From assembly GCF_900103195.1 (NCBI RefSeq), contig NZ_FMWU01000031.1, positions 1 to 64,000 on the forward strand: a DNA stretch of 64,000 nt. Reading direction: 5' to 3'. The notes beneath the pieces are model-generated. The model was not told the DNA's origin, did not search any database, and saw only the letters and a program-made list of their open reading frames with translations. This document shows, one piece after another, positions 20,894 to 28,659 of this stretch (the first letter of the stretch is position 1; the number at the start of each line of letters is the position of its first letter). A program made the position numbers and the translations under genes. This DNA comes from Methylobacterium sp. UNC378MF (lineage in GTDB: Bacteria > Pseudomonadota > Alphaproteobacteria > Rhizobiales > Beijerinckiaceae).

Positions 20894-20923
20894 AGCTTGG
20901 GCAAGGGGAGCTTGGGCAAGGGG
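20894..20923. repeat. Perfect tandem 15-bp repeat upstream of rlmB
   Basis: The unit AGCTTGGGCAAGGGG occurs twice in a row (20894-20908 and 20909-20923). If translation of rlmB began at 20995 the repeat would encode PLAQA-type residues; with the preferred start it lies in the 5' untranslated region. Confidence 0.7.
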
Positions 20924-21061
20924 GACATCGGCACGCCGTTCTCTGAGGGCCCGTTCGGGAGGATCCGAGAAACCGGGCGCCCTCGCCCGCGTCAAGCCGC
21001 CCGCGCACCGGCGAAGCCCTGCGCCGACACGTCAAGCCGGCGCGGTCGGTGGCCGTCGGAA

Positions 21062-21070
21062 TGTGGAAAA
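21062..21070 (-). promoter_or_regulatory. DnaA-box-like nonamer
   Basis: The plus-strand TGTGGAAAA is the reverse complement of TTTTCCACA, which fits the DnaA-box consensus TTWTNCACA at every position. It lies in a locally AT-richer patch near the left edge of the candidate origin. Confidence 0.5.
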
Positions 21071-21120
21071 CCATCTCATATTCCCTTCCTGCCCTGTGCA
21101 TGTCCGGACCGGTCTCGGTT

Positions 21121-21138
21121 CGTTCGTCAGAACGAACG
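21121..21138. promoter_or_regulatory. 7-bp inverted repeat, possible operator
   Basis: Arms CGTTCGT (21121-21127) and ACGAACG (21132-21138) are separated by 4 bases. It lies between the first DnaA-like box and the AT-rich tract, so it could be a regulator site; no T tract follows, so a terminator is less likely. Confidence 0.35.
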
Positions 21139-21250
21139 GGCGCCGCCGCCTTAGGAAGATTATCTGGGAGAGTCTTTCAGAGAGTCAGTTCAGCAGGTTA
21201 TATGCAGTGGGAAATCCTGACGCCGCATCAGGGGTTTGAGCGCTGTTTGC

Positions 21251-21472
21251 GCATCCGACTCTGCGTGGCGGCGCATCGGATTCTGCGCTGGCCCGTATCG
21301 GATTCTGCGCGCGTCGGGTCGCCGGACGTATCGGAATCTGCGCGGCGGCGTATCGGATTCGGCGCGGATTCCGGCCCGGGCCGGTGGATAACGGGGACGG
21401 AACGGGCGCGGCCGGCCGTATTGGATTCTGCGTTGGCCGCGATCGCCGCCGGACCCCGTATCGAACTCTGCG
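21251..21472 (+). repeat. Seven iterons, consensus GTATCGGATTCTGCG
   Basis: Seven direct copies of a 15-bp element start at 21251, 21273, 21295, 21328, 21350, 21418 and 21458. The third is exact; the others differ at one to three positions (for example GCAT instead of GTAT in the first two, GGCG at the end of the fifth). Start-to-start distances of the first five are 22, 22, 33 and 22 bases, exact multiples of 11, placing the copies on one face of the helix as in iterons bound by plasmid Rep proteins. The RepA-family gene begins 260 bases downstream in the same direction. Confidence 0.85.
21383..21391 (-). promoter_or_regulatory. DnaA-box-like nonamer among the iterons
   Basis: GGTGGATAA on the plus strand is the reverse complement of TTATCCACC, one mismatch (last base) from the strong DnaA box TTATCCACA. 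It sits in the 53-base gap between iterons 5 and 6. Confidence 0.45.
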
Positions 21473-21732
21473 TGATGTCGCGCGAAGGGCCGGCCCGAGC
21501 GGCGTCCGAGGGGCCGGAGAGGTCCTGAGAGGTCCTGGAGATCGCTTGGCCCCTGCCGGTGCGTCCGCATGCGGGGCAGGGAAGCGTGGATTGCCGGGAC
21601 AAGCCCGATCGGACCGGGGCCGCGGCGCTCGAATCGTGGCATGGATGATGGCTTGGATCGTGGCTTGGCAGGATCGGGGCGTCCGCGCGTTCGCCGGGCG
21701 GACGGTCCACCTGCCGCGTTGGCCGAGGGGCG

Positions 21733-22827
21733 ATGAGCATCGAGGAGAAGATCGCCGGGATCCACGACCCGGACCTGCGGGCCGAGATCGAAGCGGCGCG
21801 CGGCGGCTTCCTGTTCGCCCAGATCGTCGAGCATGTGCTGCACCGTCAGCGCGAGCGCGATGCCCAGGTCGCCCTCCTCGGGGAGGAGGAGAGCCGCCGG
21901 GCCGGGCTGTCGCGCGACCAGCGCCGCCGCGACGCGGTGCGCCTCGTGATCGAGAACGAGCCGGCGCTCCCGTCGAGCCTCCAGCATATCCACTCGGTCC
22001 TGGCGCTGTGCGGCCTGCCCTACCGCGATCCCGGCCCGGTGCGGGAATTCTCCCGCAGCTACGGCCGCAACTCGCTCAACCTGATCGCCGGCCGGATCAA
22101 GGACCCGGAGACCGGTGCCTTCGAGCCCCAGGGGCTGCCCTACGGCCCGAAGGCCCGGCTGGTCCTGCTGCACCTCTGCACCGAGGCCGTGCGCCAGCGC
22201 AGTCCCACCGTGAAGGTCGCCGAGACCCTGTCGGGCTTCATGCGCGAGATGGGCTTCGCGGTCACGGGGGGCGAGCGCGGCACCATCCGCCAGTTCAAGG
22301 AGCAGCTGAACCGGCTGGCCGCCTGCTCCATGCAGATCGGCCTCTGGGACGGGCGCGACAGCGCCACCACCCTCAACGTTCCGCCGTTCCGCAGCCTGGA
22401 ATTGTGGCGCCCCCGTGCCGGGGAGGGGGACGAGGAGGCCGGCCGTACGGTGCGGTTCGACCCGGAATTCTACGAGACGCTGATCCGGCACGCCCTGCCG
22501 GTGGACGTGCGGGCGGCCCGGGCCTTCTCGGGCTCGGCACGCAAGCTCGACCTGCTGTTCTGGACCGGATATCGCCTGCGCTCGCTGCAGCGGCCGCTGC
22601 GGCTGACCTGGGCCAACCTCCACGCGCAATTTGGGGCCGAGAACGCCTCGATCCGCAGCTTCCGGCAGGCGTTCAAGGCGGATCTGGCGCATCTGCGCGA
22701 GGTGTTTCCGCGCCTGCCGCTGGTCCTCGACGATGGCGGCCTGACCCTGCACCCGGCCGATCCGAGCACGCTGCTCGTGCCGCCCCGCCCGGCAGCCAAG
22801 GGAATACGGAAGCGGCCGAAGGAATAA
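21733..22827 (+). CDS. repA: Plasmid-type replication initiator, RepA_C family
   Basis: This 364-residue protein matches the plasmid RepA C-terminal family (RepA_C). The central signature is LPYGPKARLVLLHLCTEAV, followed by VAETLSGFMREMGF and VTGGERGTIRQFKEQLNRL. A second winged-helix-like part follows at about residues 240-330 (FWTGYRLRSL, LTWANLHAQFGAEN, SFRQAFKADLAHLREVFP). Such proteins bind iterons and open the origin together with host DnaA. It starts at ATG 21733 with GAGGGG upstream, 260 bases after the last of seven iterons. No parA, parB or relaxase is visible. It may be a domesticated plasmid replicon, the initiator of this replicon if it is a chromid, or a regulator derived from Rep. 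Base composition matches the neighbours. Confidence 0.85.
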   Translation: MSIEEKIAGIHDPDLRAEIEAARGGFLFAQIVEHVLHRQRERDAQVALLGEEESRRAGLSRDQRRRDAVRLVIENEPALPSSLQHIHSVLALCGLPYRDPGPVREFSRSYGRNSLNLIAGRIKDPETGAFEPQGLPYGPKARLVLLHLCTEAVRQRSPTVKVAETLSGFMREMGFAVTGGERGTIRQFKEQLNRLAACSMQIGLWDGRDSATTLNVPPFRSLELWRPRAGEGDEEAGRTVRFDPEFYETLIRHALPVDVRAARAFSGSARKLDLLFWTGYRLRSLQRPLRLTWANLHAQFGAENASIRSFRQAFKADLAHLREVFPRLPLVLDDGGLTLHPADPSTLLVPPRPAAKGIRKRPKE

Positions 22828-22858
22828 TTGGAATTTTCGGGGCCGCTTGTTCTATTCC
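22801..22858 (+). terminator. Imperfect stem-loop spanning the repA stop codon
   Basis: GGAATA..AAGCGGCC at 22801-22817 can pair with GGCCGCTT..TATTCC at 22841-22858, enclosing an AT-rich loop. It covers the last codons and stop of repA and could end or attenuate the repA transcript before the next gene. Confidence 0.4.
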
Positions 22859-22906
22859 TTTAGGAGGTGAGCAAGCGGACGGAATGATCCGGTATTCCCG
22901 CAGCTT

Positions 22907-22930
22907 GAAGGAACGGCTATACGTTCCTTC
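22907..22930 (+). promoter_or_regulatory. Perfect 9-bp inverted repeat upstream of the winged-helix gene
   Basis: Arms GAAGGAACG (22907-22915) and CGTTCCTTC (22922-22930) flank a GCTATA loop. It ends 20 bases before the preferred GTG start of the next gene and just before its ribosome-binding site, so it may be an operator or translational hairpin. Confidence 0.45.
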
Positions 22931-22949
22931 TGGTCGGAGGGAACATCGC

Positions 22950-23603
22950 GTGGGCCTGTCGGAAGCGGAGATCGAGGCGCGGCTCGCCCTCCTGCGGCGT
23001 CAGCGCGAGGCGCTCGATCGGGAGATCGCCGATCTCGTGCTCTACCTGGAACTCGGCCGCCGCCTGGCCGCTTCCCGCTCCGCGCCACGACCTGAGCCCG
23101 TCCCGGTTCCCGAGACAGCCCCCGATCGGGGGTCGGTGCTTCCCGCGAGCCCGGCCGACAGCCCGCCGCCGCCGGGTCCGGTCGGGCCGGAAACCCGGTC
23201 CGGACCGGTCTCCGGCGCGGATGCGGCGCCGCGCGGAGACGGGGTGGTCGGGGCCCGTCCCGGACCGCGGTCCGCGCAGCCGCCGGGGCCCGCCTTCGGC
23301 CCCGGCGCGATCCCGCCGGCGATCGCCTTCGCGGAGGATGCCGCCGGCGCCCGTCGCTACGGCCGGGCGGTGGTGCAGGCGGCCTGTGCGGCGATCGCCC
23401 GCGCGGGCCGGCCCCTGCACGCGGCCGAGATCCTGGAGGTGCTCGCCGGGCAGGGCTTCACCCTGCCCGGCCGGGATCCGGTGGCGGCCCTCAACACGCG
23501 CCTGTGGAAGCGGTCCGGTCCGGGCGGGCCCCTGAGCCGGGTCGGCGAGGCCACCTACGCCCTGGCATCCACCCCGGAATCGCCGGAGCCGGACCCCGCC
23601 TGA
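22950..23603 (+). CDS. Coiled-coil plus HARE-HTH-like winged-helix protein
   Basis: I do not recognise a characterised homologue. From the GTG at 22950 (GGAGGG eight bases upstream) the protein has 217 residues. An N-terminal coiled coil covers about residues 4-40 (SEAEIEARLALLRRQREALD). A Pro-rich linker of about 90 residues follows. The C-terminal domain is winged-helix-like (GRPLHAAEILEVLAGQGF, then ALNTRLWKRSG and a beta-wing GEATYAL) and resembles HARE-HTH/HB1-ASXL domains that link chromatin or nucleic-acid enzymes to DNA. It is co-directional with and 122 bases after repA. An in-frame ATG at 22884 would add 22 residues but would place a 9-bp inverted repeat inside the gene. A role in replication control is suggested only by position. 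Confidence 0.65.
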   Translation: MGLSEAEIEARLALLRRQREALDREIADLVLYLELGRRLAASRSAPRPEPVPVPETAPDRGSVLPASPADSPPPPGPVGPETRSGPVSGADAAPRGDGVVGARPGPRSAQPPGPAFGPGAIPPAIAFAEDAAGARRYGRAVVQAACAAIARAGRPLHAAEILEVLAGQGFTLPGRDPVAALNTRLWKRSGPGGPLSRVGEATYALASTPESPEPDPA

Positions 23604-23781
23604 CGGGTGCCGGTCACGAAGACGTGACGCCGCGCCCGGCCCCCGCTCTCCATATTGGGGGCGCGCCGGGACCGGCGATCGGCTTGGCTGCCAGCCTGCG
23701 GGCCAGGCGGGCCGGCCGGGGAGGGCGTGCCATGGACAGGATCGGCGGGATCGGCCGTCCGCGGATGACCGGGAGGCCGCG

Positions 23782-23997
23782 ATGACCCCGGTGCTCGCCA
23801 CGCCGGTCACGCAGGTCTGCGCTTTCCTGCTCGGCTGCGCGGTGATCCACGCCGCCCGCGCCCACGCGGATCGGATCACGCGGGTGCTCGGCGTCGCGGC
23901 CGTCGGGGCGGCCGTGCTGGTGCTCCTCGTCGCCTCCCTCGACTACGCGCCGGAAGGCGGGACCTTCGACGAGGTCACGATCTACGCGGCCTCCTGA
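23782..23997 (+). CDS. Small two-helix membrane protein, unknown
   Basis: This 71-residue protein has two hydrophobic segments (about residues 8-24 and 36-53) and an acidic tail (GGTFDEVTIYAAS). GGGAGG lies six bases before ATG 23782, which supports translation. No family is recognised. It lies between the winged-helix gene and a convergent secreted-protein gene. Confidence 0.5.
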   Translation: MTPVLATPVTQVCAFLLGCAVIHAARAHADRITRVLGVAAVGAAVLVLLVASLDYAPEGGTFDEVTIYAAS

Positions 23998-24046
23998 TCC
24001 GGCCGCCGGGCCCTTGCAGGGCTCCCGGGACGGGCGACGGGACCGC

Positions 24047-24397
24047 TCAATTGACCAGGCAGAAGCCCTGGCCGGTGCCGACCCGCCGTTCCTGCGCGCA
24101 CCACGGCTTGGACGCGGCCGACGGGGCCTTCAGGCTGGCGGTCGTCTGCGCGGGGTCGGCTGCGGTGCTGCCGAGGGGGGACCGGCCGGGCGCGGGCCGG
24201 AAGGCGGCCTGATCCGGACCGGTCCCCAGGCGCAATCCCGGCGCGGGCCCACCGTCCGGCGCCGGGCCGGCCGGGCTCGCCGCCACCGGCTGGCCCGGAT
24301 CGGAGGGGCTCAGGGTGGCGAGGCCGGGCATGTCCTGCGCTGCCGCGGCGCCGCACAGGACCAGGCAGGCGGCCGAGGCCGCGAGGGACCTGATCAT
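24047..24397 (-). CDS. Small secreted protein, unknown
   Basis: The 116-residue protein has a clear signal peptide (MIRSLAASAACLVLCGAAAAQ, cleaved near residue 21). A Pro/Gly/Ala-rich region of about 75 residues follows, then a C-terminal PWCAQERRVGTGQGFCLVN with two Cys residues 14 apart that may form a disulfide. AGGAGC precedes ATG 24397. Such Cys-tailed small exported proteins are common in Methylobacteriaceae and uncharacterised. Confidence 0.6.
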   Translation of the reverse strand: MIRSLAASAACLVLCGAAAAQDMPGLATLSPSDPGQPVAASPAGPAPDGGPAPGLRLGTGPDQAAFRPAPGRSPLGSTAADPAQTTASLKAPSAASKPWCAQERRVGTGQGFCLVN

Positions 24398-24969
24398 CGA
24401 CGAAGCTCCTGACGAGAATCATGTGCGCCGACCGATCCCGCAGAGCGGGCCTGCCGTATCGCCGAGTCTGGCGCTCCGCTCGTTAAAGGCCTGCGAAGAT
24501 TTAGGATTAACCGGTTTTGAAGATCGTGGAATTTCCGGGGCTGGGCCGCCTTGACGACGCTCGTCCCGGGTCACGCTGGCCGACCGGCCGCCGCGGCGGG
24601 ATGCCTCGAGCGGTCGTGGTGCGAGCCGGCGCTGCCTCCGCGCGGGGCCTCGATCCGTCGCGGGGGCGCCGCGGGATCGATGGTCCCGCCCGCGGGGCCT
24701 GCGCGGAGCGGAGGTTGCAGCGCGCCCGGGGGCCGCTCCCGACGGCCAGGTGATCGGAAACGGCCGCCTTGCGTCCTTCTGGGCTCCTTCTCGGCGTCCC
24801 TCCGCCGAATCGGCGGCCCCTGCGGTGGAGGCCGCCTGGTGAGCCGGGGCCGCCACCGCGGCGGCGAGCCGGTCGTGCGGAACGCCGGACCCCCCGACCA
24901 CGGCGATCCGGCTGCCGGCGGCGCTGCGCCGGCTCGCCCAATCGCCGATCATCTCCAGGGGGCGCATGA
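24398..24969. other. Intergenic region without a supported gene
   Basis: I see no convincing gene in these 570 bases. A 182-residue minus-strand frame begins at 24967, two bases after the carbonic anhydrase stop, but its Arg/Ala/Gly/Pro-rich sequence shows no domain and looks like non-coding GC-rich DNA. The stretch 24480-24540 is less GC-rich and may carry the promoter of the secreted-protein gene at 24397. Confidence 0.4.
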
Positions 24970-25647
24970 TCAGGCCGCCTGCAGGCGGCTGCCGGCGGAG
25001 GAATCCTGCGCCACGGGTATGTCCGCCCCGGCGATCGGCCGGAAGCGCCCGCTCGCGCCGTCATAGGCCAGGAGGGCCCCGGTCTCGATCTCGAAGAACC
25101 AGCCGTGCAGCCGCAGGGATCCCTTGGCCAGGGCGGCGGCGACGCTCGGATGGGTGCGCAGGTTGGCGAGCTGGACCACCACGTTCTCCAGGGCCAGGGC
25201 GTGGTGGCGGGCCTGTTCATCCATCCCTTCGGGATAGGCTTCGCAGACGATCCGCTCGGCGGCCTCGGCGTGGCGCAGCCAGGCGGCGACGCTGGGCATG
25301 CGCTTGAGCAGGTCCCGGTTCATCAGCCCCTTCATGGCGCCGCAATCGGAATGGCCGCAGACCACGATGTCGCGCACGCCCAGCGCCACCACGGCGTACT
25401 CGATCGCCGAGGAGACGCCGCCGACCACGTCGGAGGCCGGGGGCACGATGTTGCCGGCGTTGCGGCAGACGAACAGGTCTCCGGGCCCCGCCTGGGTGAT
25501 GTGCTCGGGCGAGACCCGGGAATCCGCGCAGGCGATGATCAGCGCGCTCGGGTGCTGACCGTCGCGCACCAGCTGCTGGTACATCTGCCGCTGGCCGGGA
25601 AAGACGCTCCCCTGAAAGCTCGCAATGCCCTGGATCAGGTTGTTCAT
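24970..25647 (-). CDS. can: Beta-class carbonic anhydrase
   Basis: This enzyme interconverts CO2 and bicarbonate in the cytoplasm. The 225-residue protein shows the beta-class zinc site: C40 and D42-x-R44 in IACADSRV, and H99/C102 in CGHSDCGAM. Other family features are FVCRNAGNIVPP (residues 59-70) and SSAIEYAVVALGVRDIVV. In serine-cycle methylotrophs bicarbonate supply feeds PEP carboxylase, so the enzyme is metabolically relevant. The gene is monocistronic as far as visible. Upstream, 153 bases from its start codon, is an uninterrupted run of 19 G that could alter promoter spacing. Confidence 0.94.
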   Translation of the reverse strand: MNNLIQGIASFQGSVFPGQRQMYQQLVRDGQHPSALIIACADSRVSPEHITQAGPGDLFVCRNAGNIVPPASDVVGGVSSAIEYAVVALGVRDIVVCGHSDCGAMKGLMNRDLLKRMPSVAAWLRHAEAAERIVCEAYPEGMDEQARHHALALENVVVQLANLRTHPSVAAALAKGSLRLHGWFFEIETGALLAYDGASGRFRPIAGADIPVAQDSSAGSRLQAA

Positions 25648-25799
25648 GAAGGGATCTCTGACGCTGGGAGAACCGGAGGACGGGACGGGGGAGGGCGATG
25701 CGCGCAGGCCGTGCCCGTCAGGGTATGGACGGGACGTGCGGAAGGGGCGTGCGAAGCGGCATTCGGGTCGGGGCCGCCCGGCCGGCGGGGCCGGGCGGC

Positions 25800-25818
25800 G
25801 GGGGGGGGGGGGGGGGGA
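25800..25818 (+). repeat. Homopolymer run of 19 G
   Basis: An uninterrupted run of 19 G lies between the carbonic anhydrase start (25647) and the end of the upstream secreted-protein gene (25884). It is far longer than expected even at this GC content and is prone to slippage. It may be a length-variable regulatory tract or a site of sequencing error. Confidence 0.85.
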
Positions 25819-25883
25819 ACCGCCGGCCCAGAGCCGGACGGTCAGGCGACGGCCAGTCGACGGTCAGCCTGAGCCTCGGATCC

Positions 25884-26204
25884 TCAGCGTCGGATCCGGC
25901 GGGGCTCGCCGGTTCCGGAAGCCCAGTGCGGATCGACCACCCGGCCGGGGGTGACCGCGGCCCCGGCCCGGTCGTGAAGCATCGGCGCCCCGAGGATCTG
26001 CCCGGTCCCGGAGCGCTGCGAATGCAGCGAGCGCGGATCGTGATTGGGATCGCTGACGTAGGAGCTCATATGGCCGCCGCCGGCAGCCTGACGGCTGCCG
26101 CCGCCGCCCTCACCCGCCTGCGCCGCCAGGGGGACGCCGAGCAGGAGACCCAGGGCGAGGCCGACGGTAGTGCCGCGGACCGGGAGGTGTCTGGACTGGG
26201 TCAT
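25884..26204 (-). CDS. Small secreted protein, unknown
   Basis: The 106-residue protein has a signal peptide (MTQSRHLPVRG to AAQAGEG, cleavage near residue 30) and a Gly-rich then Ser/His/Asp-rich mature part (GGGHMSSYVSDPNHDPRSLHS). The start at ATG 26204 is set by GAGGAA seven bases upstream. No domain is recognised. It is followed after 66 bases by the poly-G tract. Export is likely; function is unknown. Confidence 0.55.
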   Translation of the reverse strand: MTQSRHLPVRGTTVGLALGLLLGVPLAAQAGEGGGGSRQAAGGGHMSSYVSDPNHDPRSLHSQRSGTGQILGAPMLHDRAGAAVTPGRVVDPHWASGTGEPRRIRR

Positions 26205-26565
26205 GGCGTTTCCTCGCATGTTCGTCTTGTGGCGAGGGGCACCGCATCCCTGCCGATAAGTCGACCCTAGTCAAACTATCCAAAAGAGCGTGTGCGTCTC
26301 AGCACACTACATCAATGAAAACTTTAATCCTCCCTCCTGTACTACCGGGTGTGATCGCGCACGTCCTTGCTGTCTGATGAAATCATCGACGGGATTAAGG
26401 CATATCCGGTTCTGGCGCGCCCGGAACGTATCCTGCCGGGCCACCGGGATGCCCGGCCGCTCTCCCGCCGCGACGGAGCGGGGCGCTGTCGGGAAGGTGC
26501 CGGGAAGGTGCCGGGAAGGTGCCGGGAGGATGCCGGGAGCGGCGGCCGGTCAGGCCGGAGCGGGA
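26205..26565. other. Intergenic region with AT-enriched segment
   Basis: No gene is supported in these 360 bases. The segment 26265-26420 is markedly AT-richer than the window and probably holds the promoter of the secreted-protein gene. A 6-bp inverted repeat GTGTGC..GCACAC lies at 26290-26307. The part next to the kinase stop (26470-26540) contains a short repeated GGGAAGGTGCC motif (three near-tandem copies at about 26493-26524). Confidence 0.45.
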
Positions 26566-28467
26566 TCAGGCCCGTCCGGCGCGCAGACGCGCCGCCGGCC
26601 GTGCGGGCGCGCGGGCGGCGGCGGGCAGGGGATTGGCCGCCACGTAGACGAGGCCAGCAGCCTCGTAGGTGAGGCTGGCGGTCCGGCCCCCGGCAAAACC
26701 CCGCTCCAGCAGGCGGGTGCCGAATCCCGTCCGCGATGGGGAGACGACCGGCGGGCCGCCGCACTCGCGCCAGGTCAGCCGCAGGGTCTCGGTGTTCGGA
26801 CCGGATTCCACCGTCCAGGCCAGCGCCGCTCGCCCGCCCGGAACCGACAGGGCGCCGTGCTTGACCGCGTTGGTGCACAATTCGTGCAGGATCATCGTGA
26901 GCGCGAGCGCGCCCTCGGGCGGCAGCCGCAGGTCGGGGCCGTCCAGGGTGATGCGGGGTGCCGTCGCACCCGAAGAATCCCGACCCGAAGAATCCCGACC
27001 CGCGGATTCCGCGCCCAGGAAGGGCCGCACCGCCTGGGCGGCGATGCCGCGCAGGTCCGCGCTCGCCCAGCTCTCGCGGGTCAGGATGTCGTGGGCGCGG
27101 GACAGGGTGAGCAGCCGCGCCTCGAAGGCGTCGCGCCCGGCCGCGGCGGCGGCGCCGAGATTCTTCAGGCTCTGCGCCGCCATCGCCTGCACGGTGGCGA
27201 GGGTATTCTTCACCCGGTGATTGAGTTCATCGATCAGCAGCCGATGGGTCTCCGCGCGCCGGGCGCGTTCGTCCGCCGCCGCGGTCAGGGCGTCGGCGAT
27301 CATCGCGCCCTCGCGCACCAGGGAGCGGGGCAGCGGCGGCAGGGGCTGGTCGCGACCCAGCGTCTCGGCGGCGACCGCCAGCTCCAACAGGGGGCGGGCG
27401 ATCAGGCCGGCCAGCAGCCACGCGAGCAGCGCCGCCGCGAGGGCCACCCCGCTGCCCGCCACCAGGATGAACCCGCGCAGGGCCGCCACCGAGGTCAGGG
27501 CCCGGTCGGCCGTCTGCCGCACCACCACCTGCCAGCCGAGACCCGGATAGTCGCGGTGGCCGGCCGTGGATGCGTGGGCGCTGAGATACGCGGCGGCGCC
27601 GTCGGGCCAGGGCCCGACCCGGCTCGTGCCCTGCGCATCGAGGGGCCGGCCGCCCGCCAGGACAGACCCGGGCAGGCGCGCGCCCTGCAAAGCGGGCGGA
27701 CCGAGGAGCACCGTGCCGTCGCGGGACAGGATCAGGATCTCGGCACCCTGGCGGTGGCCCCGGAGGCCGCCCTCGAGGATGCGCGCCATGTCGCGCGCCC
27801 AGGTCCAGTCGAGATGGGCGGCCAGCACCCCGAGGACGCGGCTGTCCGGCGCCCGGACCGGAGCCGCGACGTCGAGGAGGCGCAGGGGCTCGCGCGCCGC
27901 CGCGCGCGCCCCGGCCTCGGGCGGGGGCATCAGCGCCTGGAGGAGCTTGGCCGGGTGTACGTCGCCCACATAGGGCCCGGCGCGACCGCCGCGGAAATAA
28001 TCGCGGCCGGAGACGTCCGCACCTTCCAGGGCGCCGGTGCTGGTCACGGAAACGCGGCCGTCGGCGTCGATCAGCCCGATGATCGAATAGGCCGGATAGG
28101 TCGCCTGGAGCCGCTCCATCACGGCGCGCTTGGCGGCGGAGCCGGTCCCGGGATCGCGCAGGCTGTCCGAGGCGGCGGCGATCTGGATGTCGCGCCAGCG
28201 CTCGAACATCCCGATGTCGAGGCCCCGGGCCATCTGGCCGGCGATCTCGGCGAGCTGGCCACCGACCTCCGCCTCGAGCCGTCGGGTCGCCTCGCGGCTC
28301 ACCAGGGCGGCGAGAGCCAGGGTCGCCAGGAAGCCGAGGGTGCCGAAGCCCAGAGCCAGCACGATGCGCAGCCGCGGCACGCCCAGGACACCGCGGCGGC
28401 CGGATCGGTCCGCGCGATCGGCGCGGGGCGCCGCCGCAGGGGTTTCCGATTGCGCGACCGCTTGCAT
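26566..28467 (-). CDS. Membrane sensor histidine kinase, dCache plus HWE/HisKA_2 type
   Basis: The 633-residue kinase has a first membrane helix (about residues 35-57) and a periplasmic dCache-like sensor (about 60-325, with SIIGLIDADGRVSVTS and GRDYFRGGRAGPYVGDV). A second membrane helix follows (about 330-352), then a HAMP-like linker and an HWE-family transmitter: phospho-acceptor box LIDELNHRVKNTLATVQAMA and TRESWASADL, then LILHELCTNAVKHGAL with Asn of the N box. In alphaproteobacteria this class often feeds the PhyR/EcfG general stress response. Its partner is not in the window. A perfect tandem 15-bp duplication encodes GRDSSGRDSSG between the dimerisation and ATPase parts. Confidence 0.9.
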   Translation of the reverse strand: MQAVAQSETPAAAPRADRADRSGRRGVLGVPRLRIVLALGFGTLGFLATLALAALVSREATRRLEAEVGGQLAEIAGQMARGLDIGMFERWRDIQIAAASDSLRDPGTGSAAKRAVMERLQATYPAYSIIGLIDADGRVSVTSTGALEGADVSGRDYFRGGRAGPYVGDVHPAKLLQALMPPPEAGARAAAREPLRLLDVAAPVRAPDSRVLGVLAAHLDWTWARDMARILEGGLRGHRQGAEILILSRDGTVLLGPPALQGARLPGSVLAGGRPLDAQGTSRVGPWPDGAAAYLSAHASTAGHRDYPGLGWQVVVRQTADRALTSVAALRGFILVAGSGVALAAALLAWLLAGLIARPLLELAVAAETLGRDQPLPPLPRSLVREGAMIADALTAAADERARRAETHRLLIDELNHRVKNTLATVQAMAAQSLKNLGAAAAAGRDAFEARLLTLSRAHDILTRESWASADLRGIAAQAVRPFLGAESAGRDSSGRDSSGATAPRITLDGPDLRLPPEGALALTMILHELCTNAVKHGALSVPGGRAALAWTVESGPNTETLRLTWRECGGPPVVSPSRTGFGTRLLERGFAGGRTASLTYEAAGLVYVAANPLPAAARAPARPAARLRAGRA

Positions 28468-28659
28468 CCGATCTCCCTCGGATCCGGCCGGCTCCCGGGG
28501 GAGGGAGATCGTGTCCGCGACCCCGTCTGAGCATGCGCGGCGGGCCTCAGCAAGACGGGAATGGCCTCCGGCGATACAGAATTTCTATCGGGAGTTGCAA
28601 ATATGCACGTGGTCGTCGCCTGCGCCATCCAAGGTTTCGTCAGGATGACGGCCGGGACT

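Larger units (their letters stand above)
21050..21732. other. Candidate replication origin region (DnaA boxes, AT-rich tract, iterons)
   Basis: This gene-free region between rlmB and repA combines three elements of an iteron-type origin. First, two DnaA-box-like nonamers are present (21062-21070 and 21383-21391). Second, a stretch from about 21140 to 21235 (TTAGGAAGATTATCTGG, then GGTTATATGCAGTGGG) is much less GC-rich than the surroundings and could be the unwinding element. Third, seven direct repeats run from 21251 to 21472, with a RepA-family gene immediately downstream. The open frames crossing it are shadows. Whether it works as an origin now is inference. The iterons could also or instead be autoregulatory operators for repA. 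Confidence 0.65.

Noticed and set aside
21384-22949. The 5' part of a long plus-strand frame through the iterons and repA
   Set aside because: It is out of frame with repA; only the segment from 22950 (or 22884) has protein-like features.
24419-24967. A 182-residue minus-strand frame directly after carbonic anhydrase
   Set aside because: The composition is Arg/Ala/Pro/Gly-rich with no domain, no leader and no good ribosome-binding site.
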